Shown here piece after piece: positions 1-5,911 of a stretch of 5,911 nucleotides of DNA (position 1 is the stretch's first letter; the number at the start of each line of letters is the position of its first letter). A program made the position numbers and the translations under genes. The notes below the pieces were generated by a model. It worked only from the letters and a program-made list of their open reading frames with translations, was not told the DNA's origin and searched no databases. Source of the DNA: JAZGDL01 sp036477795 (GTDB taxonomy: Bacteria > Planctomycetota > Phycisphaerae > UBA1845); NCBI GenBank assembly GCA_036477795.1, contig JAZGDL010000518.1, positions 1 through 5,911 of the forward strand. Reading direction: 5' to 3'.

Positions 1-1848
1 GATGTACAGATTGAGCCCGCTGGGCATGTTGTAGAAAAGCAAACCGAAAAAGAGTGTCATGTAGGGCATCATCTTCTGCATCTGTGCGGCCTGGGCGGCT
101 TTTTCGTCGGATTGCCCGGCGGGCGGCTTTGGTTTGGGCATGAGCTTTTGCTGGGCGAACATGGCGGCTGACACCAGGATGGGCAGGAGATTGAAGCTGG
201 TGATGGGGCCGGTCAGGCTGGAAATCAGGGGGATGGTAAACTCCCCGGAGAACCGGATCAGGGCGTCCGGAGCGGACAGGTCCCGGATCCACAGGAAAAA
301 CGGCTGATGCCGCATATCAATGTTGAAGTTGAGCGAGGTGAACAGGGCGATCCATATGGGCATCTGCAAGAACATCGGCAGGCAGGATGACATGAAACCG
401 GATGCCGGGTTGATGCCTTCCTGTTGATACATCTTCATCATTTCCTGACTTTGCCGTTGCTTGTCGTTGGGGAAGCGCTTTTTGATCTCCTCCATCTTGG
501 GAGCGATCTTGCCCATCTGCTCCTGCATACGCATCATGTTGACCTGCCCCTTCTTGGTGATGGGGTGCAGGAGGGTTCTGACGATCAGCACCAGAACGAT
601 GATGGCGATGCCGTAGTTCAAGACCACGGCTTCCAGGCTGTTTAGCATCCACACCATCAGCAGGGTCAGCGATTTGGGAGTCATGAACGCGCAGGCCCCC
701 ATGGAGTAGCTGGCTAACACCTGTTCCTGGTATCCGAGGTCCTGGTAGTCCGGCACGCGCTGAAAGGCGTCGCGTGACTTGGGGCCTAGGTATGTGTCGA
801 TGGTATAGTTTCGGGTTTGACCTGGTTCCAGCACGATCGGCGTGGTGGTGATGCGAAAGGTGGACGTGCCATCCTGCTCAGAATCGACCGCCACCGGGAT
901 CTGTTTGATTTCCTGCACCCAGTCAACCCGGCTGTGCCCCGACAGAGGACGCGGCGAGGTGAAGGACACAAAATACTTGTTGGCAACGGCGACCCACATG
1001 AGGGGGAAGGGGTCCTCGCTGCGGTAGACCGGCACCTCTGCGCCGGCGTCTATTCTCAAGGTGGCGACGTAGACCGTCTCGTCGAGCAGGCCGGTATAAA
1101 GCGAGCGATCGTTGAACCGGATGTCCTCCTGTCGCAATCCCAGCGCATCACAATGGGTCAGAATAGCCGTCAACGATCTGTCTGTGAGGTTTTTCAGTTG
1201 GTAGTCGATCACCATGTCGTGGCGCATGGACGCGGCAGGTTGGGCGGGCAAAGTGAACGTCTTGCGAAGATGTAGGATCGGTGTTGGTCCGTTCTGAATG
1301 GTCGCGCCGAAGACCACCTCGCCTGCCGACTGGGCCTCCACGTTCCAGGCCACATCGTGCAGATCCACGTCGACGCCCCAGTCACGCAGATGCACTTTAC
1401 TGGTCACATACGAGTGAATAAGCGCGCCGTCGGGGCCGACAAGTTCGGTAAGCAGAGGGTAGCGCAGGGCCTGGTCGCCGACTGTGAGGTTGAAATCGCT
1501 TAGCAGCACGCCGTCCAGCGAAGCTCCGATGGAATTGAGCACCGCCTCCATCCGGTAGGGGCTCTCTTTGCCGGCCAAGGCGTTACCCATGGTCAGCGTC
1601 ATCGGCGTTCCGCCTACTACGTGAAATGTGTCGTCACCTGCGGTGTCGCCGGCCGGTCCGCGCTGAGGCGTACCGGTAGGCTGGAATCGATCGGCAGCAC
1701 CTGGCCTGCCGGTAATAGTTGGGCCATTGCCACCGGCCGGAGTGTCTTGGACGGGCGTGGGCGGCCAGATCATGTTGGCGACGAGTTGCCAGCCGAAGAA
1801 GGCCAACGCCGCCCAGAGCAGGGCTCGCAGTAAGTCTTTGCTTTCCAT
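1..1848 (-). CDS. yidC: Membrane protein insertase YidC (Oxa1/Alb3 family), 3' end off the window
   Basis: YidC inserts and folds inner-membrane proteins, alone or with SecYEG. My translation of the minus strand is open for 616 codons from 1848 to the window edge. An N-terminal membrane segment (about residues 7-28, LLRALLWAALAFFGWQ) is followed by a Pro/Gly-rich linker and a large periplasmic domain (about 75-380). The conserved insertase core begins near 410. TM2 carries the conserved hydrophilic-groove arginine, R424, in VLIVRTLLHPITKKGQ, matching E. coli FIVRGIMYPLTKAQ. A Met- and Lys-rich cytoplasmic hairpin (about 431-485) follows, then the hallmark CLPMFLQMPIW (489-499), FFLWIRDLSAPD and, at the edge, FYNMPSGLNLYI. 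E. coli YidC is 548 residues, so this one is longer, and its last segment and tail are missing here. The ATG at 1848 is directly preceded by an in-frame TGA (1849-1851), so no longer start is possible. No strong Shine-Dalgarno is visible. It lies downstream of, and co-directional with, the phosphoesterase gene. Confidence 0.96.
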   Translation of the reverse strand, partial: MESKDLLRALLWAALAFFGWQLVANMIWPPTPVQDTPAGGNGPTITGRPGAADRFQPTGTPQRGPAGDTAGDDTFHVVGGTPMTLTMGNALAGKESPYRMEAVLNSIGASLDGVLLSDFNLTVGDQALRYPLLTELVGPDGALIHSYVTSKVHLRDWGVDVDLHDVAWNVEAQSAGEVVFGATIQNGPTPILHLRKTFTLPAQPAASMRHDMVIDYQLKNLTDRSLTAILTHCDALGLRQEDIRFNDRSLYTGLLDETVYVATLRIDAGAEVPVYRSEDPFPLMWVAVANKYFVSFTSPRPLSGHSRVDWVQEIKQIPVAVDSEQDGTSTFRITTTPIVLEPGQTRNYTIDTYLGPKSRDAFQRVPDYQDLGYQEQVLASYSMGACAFMTPKSLTLLMVWMLNSLEAVVLNYGIAIIVLVLIVRTLLHPITKKGQVNMMRMQEQMGKIAPKMEEIKKRFPNDKQRQSQEMMKMYQQEGINPASGFMSSCLPMFLQMPIWIALFTSLNFNIDMRHQPFFLWIRDLSAPDALIRFSGEFTIPLISSLTGPITSFNLLPILVSAAMFAQQKLMPKPKPPAGQSDEKAAQAAQMQKMMPYMTLFFGLLFYNMPSGLNLYI

Positions 1849-1914
1849 TCAAATCGGCCGCCAACTGCTCGGGGCCGCTCCGGCCGGGAAGATCTGCGTT
1901 CGATCAACAGCGTG

Positions 1915-1989
1915 AAGGCAGGCGAACGCCCCACACCAACAACGCCGTTGGGTCAACGGCGTTGTCGGTGCGGGACAACCGCCTGCCCT
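1915..1989 (-). repeat. Long hairpin between the phosphoesterase gene and yidC (REP/MITE-like or mRNA processing element)
   Basis: Positions 1915-1950 can pair with 1954-1989 around a 3-base loop. The inner 12 bp (1939-1950 with 1954-1965) are perfect. In minus-strand RNA, 35 of 36 positions pair: 29 Watson-Crick, 6 G.U wobbles (1938/1966, 1933/1971, 1929/1975, 1927/1977, 1925/1979, 1916/1988) and one U.U mismatch (1926/1978). In plus-strand RNA the same six become A.C mismatches. The stem opens on the A and G of the phosphoesterase TAG stop codon (1988-1990) and ends 66 bases before the yidC ATG. No U-tract follows, so a classical intrinsic terminator is unlikely. A dispersed GTAG-type palindrome (minus strand reads GGTAGGGCAGGCGG), an RNA-stability element or an attenuator is more plausible. 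The structure is seen; the role is inferred. Confidence 0.8.
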
Positions 1990-2794
1990 ACCGCCCATCG
2001 AGGAGTCGCGTACCCAGAAAATCATCCAGCTCCGCAACGGCGAGTATCTTCTTGACCGCTCTATCGATGTCGTATTCCAGACGCACGAACTCCACGTTCG
2101 CTCGATATTCACCGTTGGCCTTGTCGTTATTAACTGTTATCAGTACGTAGCTGGCCCGGGCGTCCCGGTCGCGCGGCTGCCCGACACTGCCGACGTTGAT
2201 AATGGCCTTCTCATCCTCCGTAATGGTGTAGCGGTTGGCCTCGGGTAACTCAGCCGGCGGTTCGAAGTAGGGGTCGTCGAGGAAGACACCCGGCACGTGG
2301 GTGTGCCCGACCATGCAGGTCATGTGGTGAGGCTCCAGTCGCTCGAAATTAGCCAATATCTTTGAGGGATTGGTGTAGCAATCCTCGGCGAAGAGATACT
2401 CGTTCACCGGGCGGCGCGGGGAGGCATGCACCAGCAGCAGCCCGTGCACTTCGAACCTATAGGGAAGGCTGCCCAGCACTTGCCAGCGACGGTCGCGTGA
2501 CGCCTTGTTAGACTCCTCCTCGAACGTGTAACGCGTCCAATAAGCGGCCCGCTCGGCGCTGATATTGAAGCTGCAGGGCTCGTAAAAAACCGCCTGGTCG
2601 TGGTTACCGCACAGGCAGGTCTTGCACGTTTCGGTCACCAGGTCGAGACACTCCTTGGGGCTGGCGCCGTAACCGACCACGTCGCCCAGACAGTAACGCT
2701 CGTCAACGCCCCGCCGGTCGAGGTCCGCGAGCACCGCCTGCAACGCTTCAAGGTTTCCGTGAATGTCTGAAATCACCGCGAACGTCGTAGCCAC
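1988..2794 (-). CDS. Calcineurin-like metallophosphoesterase (YfcE/MJ0936-type, Metallophos_2 group)
   Basis: This is a predicted cytoplasmic dinuclear-metal phosphoesterase of 268 residues with no signal peptide or membrane segment. The family's metal and catalytic motifs are present in order: DIHGN (10-14), GDVVGYG (37-43), GNHD (63-66), the His of LVHASP (H123), and GHTHVP (163-168). NVGSVGQPRDRDARASY (200-216) is a typical C-terminal signature of this subgroup. The family includes phosphodiesterases and nucleotide phosphatases; the substrate cannot be told from sequence. I chose the GTG at 2794 because GAGGA sits six bases upstream. A TTG at 2821 would add nine residues (MGLSKRGRA) but bypasses that site. 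A sigma70-like promoter lies about 80 bases upstream. The stop codon is the base of a long hairpin, and yidC follows co-directionally after 139 bases, so the two genes may form a bicistronic unit. Confidence 0.93.
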   Translation of the reverse strand: MATTFAVISDIHGNLEALQAVLADLDRRGVDERYCLGDVVGYGASPKECLDLVTETCKTCLCGNHDQAVFYEPCSFNISAERAAYWTRYTFEEESNKASRDRRWQVLGSLPYRFEVHGLLLVHASPRRPVNEYLFAEDCYTNPSKILANFERLEPHHMTCMVGHTHVPGVFLDDPYFEPPAELPEANRYTITEDEKAIINVGSVGQPRDRDARASYVLITVNNDKANGEYRANVEFVRLEYDIDRAVKKILAVAELDDFLGTRLLDGR

Positions 2795-2800
2795 GGCACG

Positions 2801-2805
2801 TCCTC
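2801..2805 (-). promoter_or_regulatory. Shine-Dalgarno site that fixes the phosphoesterase start
   Basis: The minus strand reads GAGGA, then six bases, then GTG (2794-2792). This is a near-optimal spacing and is the main reason to prefer the GTG over the in-frame TTG at 2821. It is the only clear Shine-Dalgarno site among the gene starts in the window. Confidence 0.75.
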
Positions 2806-2829
2806 GTTTACTGAGGCCCAACGAACTCG

Positions 2830-2860
2830 CCGCCGACCCCGGCCTTCACGCCCTCGGCGG
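2830..2860 (-). other. Possible leader stem-loop upstream of the phosphoesterase gene
   Basis: In the predicted leader, CCGCCGA (2860-2854, minus strand) is exactly complementary to TCGGCGG (2836-2830), with a 17-base loop. The region is very GC-rich, so a 7-bp stem could arise by chance. No riboswitch class is recognised. It lies between the predicted promoter and the Shine-Dalgarno site. Confidence 0.25.
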
Positions 2861-2874
2861 GGCAGAACGCACCG

Positions 2875-2903
2875 ATGCTAGGCGTCCACGGCCAACACGT
2901 CAA
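2875..2903 (-). promoter_or_regulatory. Predicted sigma70-type promoter for the phosphoesterase (and probably yidC)
   Basis: On the minus strand, TTGACG (2903-2898) and TAGCAT (2880-2875) are separated by exactly 17 bases. The -35 box matches 5 of 6 consensus bases. The -10 box matches 4 of 6, including the key second A and last T. Transcription would start near 2868, giving a leader of about 74 bases before the GTG at 2794. The position is right for a divergent intergenic region. The prediction is sequence-based only. Confidence 0.5.
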
Positions 2904-2963
2904 TCCGGCATTTCTCAAAGCCTCTGTGGCTACCATGGCGCCCGTGTGTAACATGGGCGATTC

Positions 2964-3686
2964 ATGGCCGCACGCCCACAGACAACCTCTTACAACCTCG
3001 CCATCGAAACGTCAGGCCGGATCGGCAGCGTCGCTCTGGGGCGTGGATCGGAATTGCTGGAAACTCGCTCGTTCAGCGCTGATCTTCGGCATGGGGTGGA
3101 GATGATGCCCACCATCGACTCGCTATGCCGGGCTCAAGGCTTGATGCCCGGGCAGATCGGCGAATGCTACGTCTCCGCCGGCCCCGGAAGCTTCACCGGC
3201 GTCCGGATCGGCATCATCGCCGCGCGAACGCTGGCGCTGGCCGGCGGCGTCCGAATCGTTCGCGTGCCGACGCTGGACGTGATCGCCCAAAACGCCCTGG
3301 CCCTCGACAACCCCGACGTCAATCTCGGCGTCATCCTCGACGCCAAGCGTGGAAAAGTGTACGCCGCGGCGTACCTCAAACAGAACGACACCTATGTATG
3401 TACCATGTCTCCGGCTGAATGTGACGCCGCGGGTTTCTTCGAACAACTCCCCCGGCCGGCCGCGCTTACCGGCGAAGGGATTGACTACGCCCGTCAGGCT
3501 GTCGAGCAGAGTGGTCTCGCCGTTCTGCCCGAATACACTCGTCGCCCCCGCGCCGAAGTCGTCCATCAATTGGGTCACGCCCGCGCCCTGCAAGGTGATT
3601 TCGACAATCCGCGCGAACTAGTCCCCATTTACATCCGCCGGCCCGAGGCGGAGGAGGTCTGGAGACGGCGCCACCCGCCGGCCTGA
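2964..3686 (+). CDS. tsaB: tRNA threonylcarbamoyladenosine biosynthesis protein TsaB (YeaZ)
   Basis: TsaB is the non-catalytic ASKHA-fold partner of TsaD. With TsaE they transfer threonylcarbamoyl from TC-AMP (made by TsaC/Sua5) to A37 of ANN-decoding tRNAs in the cytoplasm. The 240-residue product is close to the E. coli length (231). Family motifs are clear: LAIETSGRIGSVAL (12-25), LRHGVEMMPTID (41-52), the diagnostic GPGSFTGVRIG (73-83), LDAKRGKVYAA (125-135) and the C-terminal PIYIRRPEAEEVWRRR (221-236). The ATG at 2964 gives the N-terminus expected for the family. No good Shine-Dalgarno precedes it. A weak TAACAT (2949-2954) could serve as a -10 box, which would make the mRNA almost leaderless, but there is no convincing -35. 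It is divergent from the phosphoesterase gene and convergent with the Cys-rich gene. tsaD, tsaE and the acetyltransferase often found beside tsaB are not in this window. Confidence 0.95.
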   Translation: MAARPQTTSYNLAIETSGRIGSVALGRGSELLETRSFSADLRHGVEMMPTIDSLCRAQGLMPGQIGECYVSAGPGSFTGVRIGIIAARTLALAGGVRIVRVPTLDVIAQNALALDNPDVNLGVILDAKRGKVYAAAYLKQNDTYVCTMSPAECDAAGFFEQLPRPAALTGEGIDYARQAVEQSGLAVLPEYTRRPRAEVVHQLGHARALQGDFDNPRELVPIYIRRPEAEEVWRRRHPPA

Positions 3687-3813
3687 GACCGTCCCCTTTA
3701 TTAGAGCCTATCCCAGCAAACGAACTGACTCGGGGCAGCACTGACAAACTCGTTTGTCGGTGCTCTGCGATGGTAGAGTCAGCACCGGCAAACCAGCAGC
3801 ACGGACCGCTTCA
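3687..3813. other. Convergent intergenic region holding a three-armed palindrome
   Basis: This 127-base gap separates the 3' ends of tsaB and the Cys-rich gene. Arm A (3737-3749) and arm C (3781-3793) are near-identical direct copies. Both are complementary to arm B (3752-3764), each with one position that is a G.U wobble in plus-strand RNA (3742/3759 and 3757/3788). A-B gives a tight hairpin (12 bp, loop CTCG) and B-C a 13-bp stem with a 16-base loop; the two cannot form together. No run of T follows on either strand, so a standard intrinsic terminator is not obvious. Ending transcription from tsaB, or from both sides, is the likeliest role but is inferred. I see no coding sequence here. Confidence 0.6.
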
Positions 3814-5911
3814 CTACGGATCGGGGCATTCTGCGGTACAAATCGTGCCGGTCCACTGGTCATCACCGCCGGCGAGGGTGGCCTTGAAGGCGGAGAAGAT
3901 GTCTGCAAAGAACGTAACCTGCTGGTCCGGCACGGAGGGCGAGTTGCCCTGGGTGTCGACCTCGTACCCCGGGTCCGGCCCCGTCCACAGGGCGAACCCC
4001 GCACCCGCAGTGTTACCGAACATCTTGAACAAGTCGGCAAAGAACGTCACCTGACCGTCGTTGCTGGTATCGGAGTACGTCCAGGTGCAGGCCGCCGTGG
4101 TCGCCGGTGGATCGGAGAAGTTCGGGCCGGCGCAGTCACCGCACACCGCCACCACGTCGAACTTGGTTTGAGGCGAAACCGGGCCCCCGGTCACCAGCAA
4201 CCTGTTCCCCGTGCCCAGCCATTCGTCGGGCGTGTGGAATTCGGCGTTGTCGCAATTGGGCGTCGTCACCCCGACGTTGACCACAGCCTGGACGGCACAC
4301 TGGCTACCGTCCGTTCCGAAACCACACGGATTTGTCACTTCCGGATCGCACCCTTGGCCTTGATTAGGAGTCCCGACGTCACAGAGCGACGACTCAATGT
4401 AGTCGACGTGCACCAGCGCGACCCAGCCGACCTCCAGAGTGCATCGATTCTCCAGACGCAAAGCTACCGCTGGTCCCGCATCGGTGATATCGGGCGTAAT
4501 CTCGATATATCGCGAGGCGATCCCGCTGATCACCGCGGGCACCCGGCAGGAGCTGCAGATCCCGTCGAGACACTCGCCCAGACCTCCGTTGCACGGTGTG
4601 CCGTTCGTTGTGTTGGTCTGGTCGTCACAATTACCTTCGTCGCCGAGCACATCACAGGCGAAGGTGGCGCACTCCGTGTTGAGAGGCGCACAGTCCATAG
4701 GTGAACCGCCGGTGCAACTGCCGCCCGCGTCACAGGTCTCACCGACGTTGCAGGCCAGCCCGTCGTCGCACGGCTGTCCGGTCTGCACCGTCAGCGTATC
4801 GCAATTGTTTTCCAAACCGTTCTCATCGCATGAAAACACGTTGCACTGATCACCGACACCGGCACAATCGGGCTGCCCCCCGCTGATACAGGTGGCGGAC
4901 TGGCACTGCTCATTGAGCTCGCACGGGCCCAGTTCGCACGCCGTGGTATCGGCCAAGTCCGTCCAGGACAGTGGGTTTTGGACCGGGTCGCACTCCTGGC
5001 AGTCGTTGGCCGGGTTGAGTGCACTCGCGGCGTAGCATGTACCGGCGATAACGCAACCGCCGTCACAGACGTGGATGGTGTCCAAACCCTGCTTGATGTC
5101 GCAACTCCCCTCGCCCGCCCAGAAAACCTGGGAGCAGGTGTTGGGCCCGCCCGTCGGGGGAATGCTGACTTCGCTCATCGCCCCCTCGACAAGCACCTTG
5201 AAGCGGAACGTGGCGACAACGATACTGCCCCCCACCGGAATCACCACGGGGCCGTCGCCGGAAGGCGGTGGAAGCTGCGAGAGCACCTCGAAGAACGCAT
5301 CCCCGTCGTTGGTGGGCACACCGACCGGCGGGTCGTTGACACCGGCGTTGAGATTGTCAAGGTCGCCCGATTGAAAACGCGGCGCCGTGGTCCAGGGCAC
5401 GATGCTGTCGATCGTTTGCAGAATCTCCAGCTCGCCAGGGTCCCAATTGATGACCAGTCCCATCGCGGACAATTCGATTTCGACGGCGGGGTTGTCAGGA
5501 AACGCCAGCAGATCGATCTCCAGAATCTGGTCGATCGAAGAGCTCAGTATGGGGTTCACGTTTGGGTCCCACACCAGATCCACTCGAAGGCTGGTGATCG
5601 CCTCTGCACACTCGCCCGAAAAGACGCACTCGTCGTTGACTTCATCACAGGTATCGGTCGTGCAGCTCACGCCGTCGTCACACACCACGTCAGTGCCTGC
5701 CAGACAACCGGTGAGACCATCGCTCGAGGGGTGTGTTGGATCGCAGGTCTCGGCCCCGTCGCAAAAGTCACCGTTATCACAAAGATTGTCGTCCGGGGTG
5801 AACACGCAGGTGTCGCCGGTCTCATCACACGTATCGACCGTGCATGTTTTGCCGTCGTCGCAGACGGTCGGCGAGCCCGGCCGGCAGCCGGTCGTGGGGT
5901 CGCTGCCCGGG
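3814..5911 (-). CDS. Large Cys-rich extracellular multidomain protein with cohesin-like and dockerin-like regions, 5' end off the window
   Basis: The minus frame is open from the right edge to a TAG at 3814-3816: 698 residues, N-terminus missing. Numbering from the codon at 5910: residues 1-101 are Cys-rich repeats of CDDGxxCTxDTCDE type, resembling the Dictyostelium CTDC and myxobacterial Cys-rich repeats. Residues 106-252 form a Cys-free beta-rich segment (LEIDLLAF, LVINWDPGELEIL, GGSIVVATFRFKVLV) resembling cohesin. Residues 259-455 are a second Cys-rich stretch with 27 Cys. Residues 456-605 look like a beta domain. Residues 608-686 hold a tandem dockerin-like motif (DTSNDGQVTFFADLFKMF, then DQQVTFFADIFSAF). 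It has 52 Cys in all. So many, spread among Asp, Gly and Thr, implies an exported disulfide-bonded protein, probably calcium-binding and surface-attached or secreted. A signal peptide would lie off-window. Specific function is unknown. The GTG at 5805 is not the true start, because the repeat pattern continues unbroken upstream of it. Confidence 0.88.
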   Translation of the reverse strand, partial: PGSDPTTGCRPGSPTVCDDGKTCTVDTCDETGDTCVFTPDDNLCDNGDFCDGAETCDPTHPSSDGLTGCLAGTDVVCDDGVSCTTDTCDEVNDECVFSGECAEAITSLRVDLVWDPNVNPILSSSIDQILEIDLLAFPDNPAVEIELSAMGLVINWDPGELEILQTIDSIVPWTTAPRFQSGDLDNLNAGVNDPPVGVPTNDGDAFFEVLSQLPPPSGDGPVVIPVGGSIVVATFRFKVLVEGAMSEVSIPPTGGPNTCSQVFWAGEGSCDIKQGLDTIHVCDGGCVIAGTCYAASALNPANDCQECDPVQNPLSWTDLADTTACELGPCELNEQCQSATCISGGQPDCAGVGDQCNVFSCDENGLENNCDTLTVQTGQPCDDGLACNVGETCDAGGSCTGGSPMDCAPLNTECATFACDVLGDEGNCDDQTNTTNGTPCNGGLGECLDGICSSCRVPAVISGIASRYIEITPDITDAGPAVALRLENRCTLEVGWVALVHVDYIESSLCDVGTPNQGQGCDPEVTNPCGFGTDGSQCAVQAVVNVGVTTPNCDNAEFHTPDEWLGTGNRLLVTGGPVSPQTKFDVVAVCGDCAGPNFSDPPATTAACTWTYSDTSNDGQVTFFADLFKMFGNTAGAGFALWTGPDPGYEVDTQGNSPSVPDQQVTFFADIFSAFKATLAGGDDQWTGTICTAECPDP
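3895..4053 (-). repeat. Duplicated dockerin-like coding segment
   Basis: Two 27-base segments, 4027-4053 and 3895-3921, both encode QVTFFAD followed by LF or IF, and match at 23 of 27 bases. The first copy is preceded by DTSND, giving an EF-hand-like loop DTSNDGQV. The second is preceded by GNSPSVPD, which lacks the regular acidic ligand spacing. A two-fold repeat near a C-terminus is how dockerins are built, though the sequence is divergent. Confidence 0.75.
5626..5862 (-). repeat. 180-base-period Cys-rich coding repeat
   Basis: The segments 5806-5862 and 5626-5682 encode CDDGKTCTVDTCDE...C and CDDGVSCTTDTCDE...C, with Cys at identical spacing. Their starts lie 180 bases (60 residues) apart. 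The linkers also correspond: DPTTGCRPG before the first and DPTHPSSDGLTGCLAG before the second. The array runs to the window edge, so more copies probably lie beyond it. Confidence 0.8.

Noticed and set aside
817..1275. 152-codon plus-strand open frame
   Set aside because: It lies wholly antisense to the YidC periplasmic domain and has no recognisable domain or ribosome-binding site. It is a shadow frame.
1873..1885. Small GGCCG/CGGCC palindrome upstream of yidC
   Set aside because: It has only five base pairs in a very GC-rich stretch, which is expected by chance.
1915..1989. Intrinsic (Rho-independent) terminator
   Set aside because: The stem is much longer than usual and no T-run follows on the minus strand, so I recorded it as a hairpin or repeat element instead.
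2795..2821. TTG start adding nine residues to the phosphoesterase
   Set aside because: The GTG at 2794 has GAGGA at ideal spacing and places the DIHGN motif at the usual distance from the N-terminus.
3123..3593. 156-codon minus-strand open frame
   Set aside because: It is antisense to tsaB, whose motifs are unambiguous in the plus frame.
3737..3793. Integron attC-like recombination site
   Set aside because: Paired short arms suggested it, but there is no GTTRRRY/RYYYAAC core pair, no integrase and no cassette-like gene.
3754..4704. 316-codon plus-strand open frame opposite the Cys-rich gene
   Set aside because: It is antisense to a frame with clear repeat and domain structure, its translation is Arg- and His-rich with no recognisable motif, and it starts inside the palindromic gap. 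It is a shadow of high-GC coding on the other strand.
3814..5805. Taking the GTG at 5805 as the start of the Cys-rich protein
   Set aside because: The same frame stays open to 5911 and encodes another Cys-rich repeat unit in register, so the gene is truncated by the window rather than starting there.

Overview
The window looks like a GC-rich bacterial chromosome segment. I favour a planctomycete (Phycisphaerae-like) or a related lineage. The reasons are a YidC with a long periplasmic domain, weak or missing Shine-Dalgarno sites on some housekeeping genes, and a very large secreted protein combining Cys-rich 'CDDG-CT-D-CD' repeats, a cohesin-like beta-sandwich and a C-terminal dockerin-like repeat. 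This lineage call is an inference; no rRNA or other lineage marker is present. I see no phage, CRISPR, transposase, tRNA or rRNA.

Layout: (1) 1-1848, minus strand: yidC membrane insertase, N-terminal 616 codons, cut by the left edge. (2) 1849-1987: short gap filled by a 36-position hairpin that begins on the stop codon of the upstream gene and is almost perfectly paired only in minus-strand RNA. (3) 1988-2794, minus: calcineurin-like metallophosphoesterase with a GTG start and a good Shine-Dalgarno site. It probably shares a transcript with yidC from a sigma70-like promoter near 2875-2903. (4) 2795-2963: divergent promoter region. (5) 2964-3686, plus: tsaB, required for the universal t6A tRNA modification. 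(6) 3687-3813: convergent gap with a three-armed repeat able to form two mutually exclusive stems. (7) 3814-5911, minus: large Cys-rich extracellular multidomain protein, 5' end off the right edge.

The first three genes are housekeeping genes for membrane protein insertion, phosphoester hydrolysis and tRNA modification. The fourth is a probable cell-surface or secreted protein with no evident functional tie to them. The most interesting material is the two intergenic RNA-like palindromes, which share a 10-base core, and the cohesin-like plus dockerin-like architecture. I find no convincing evidence of a wholly new multigene system here.
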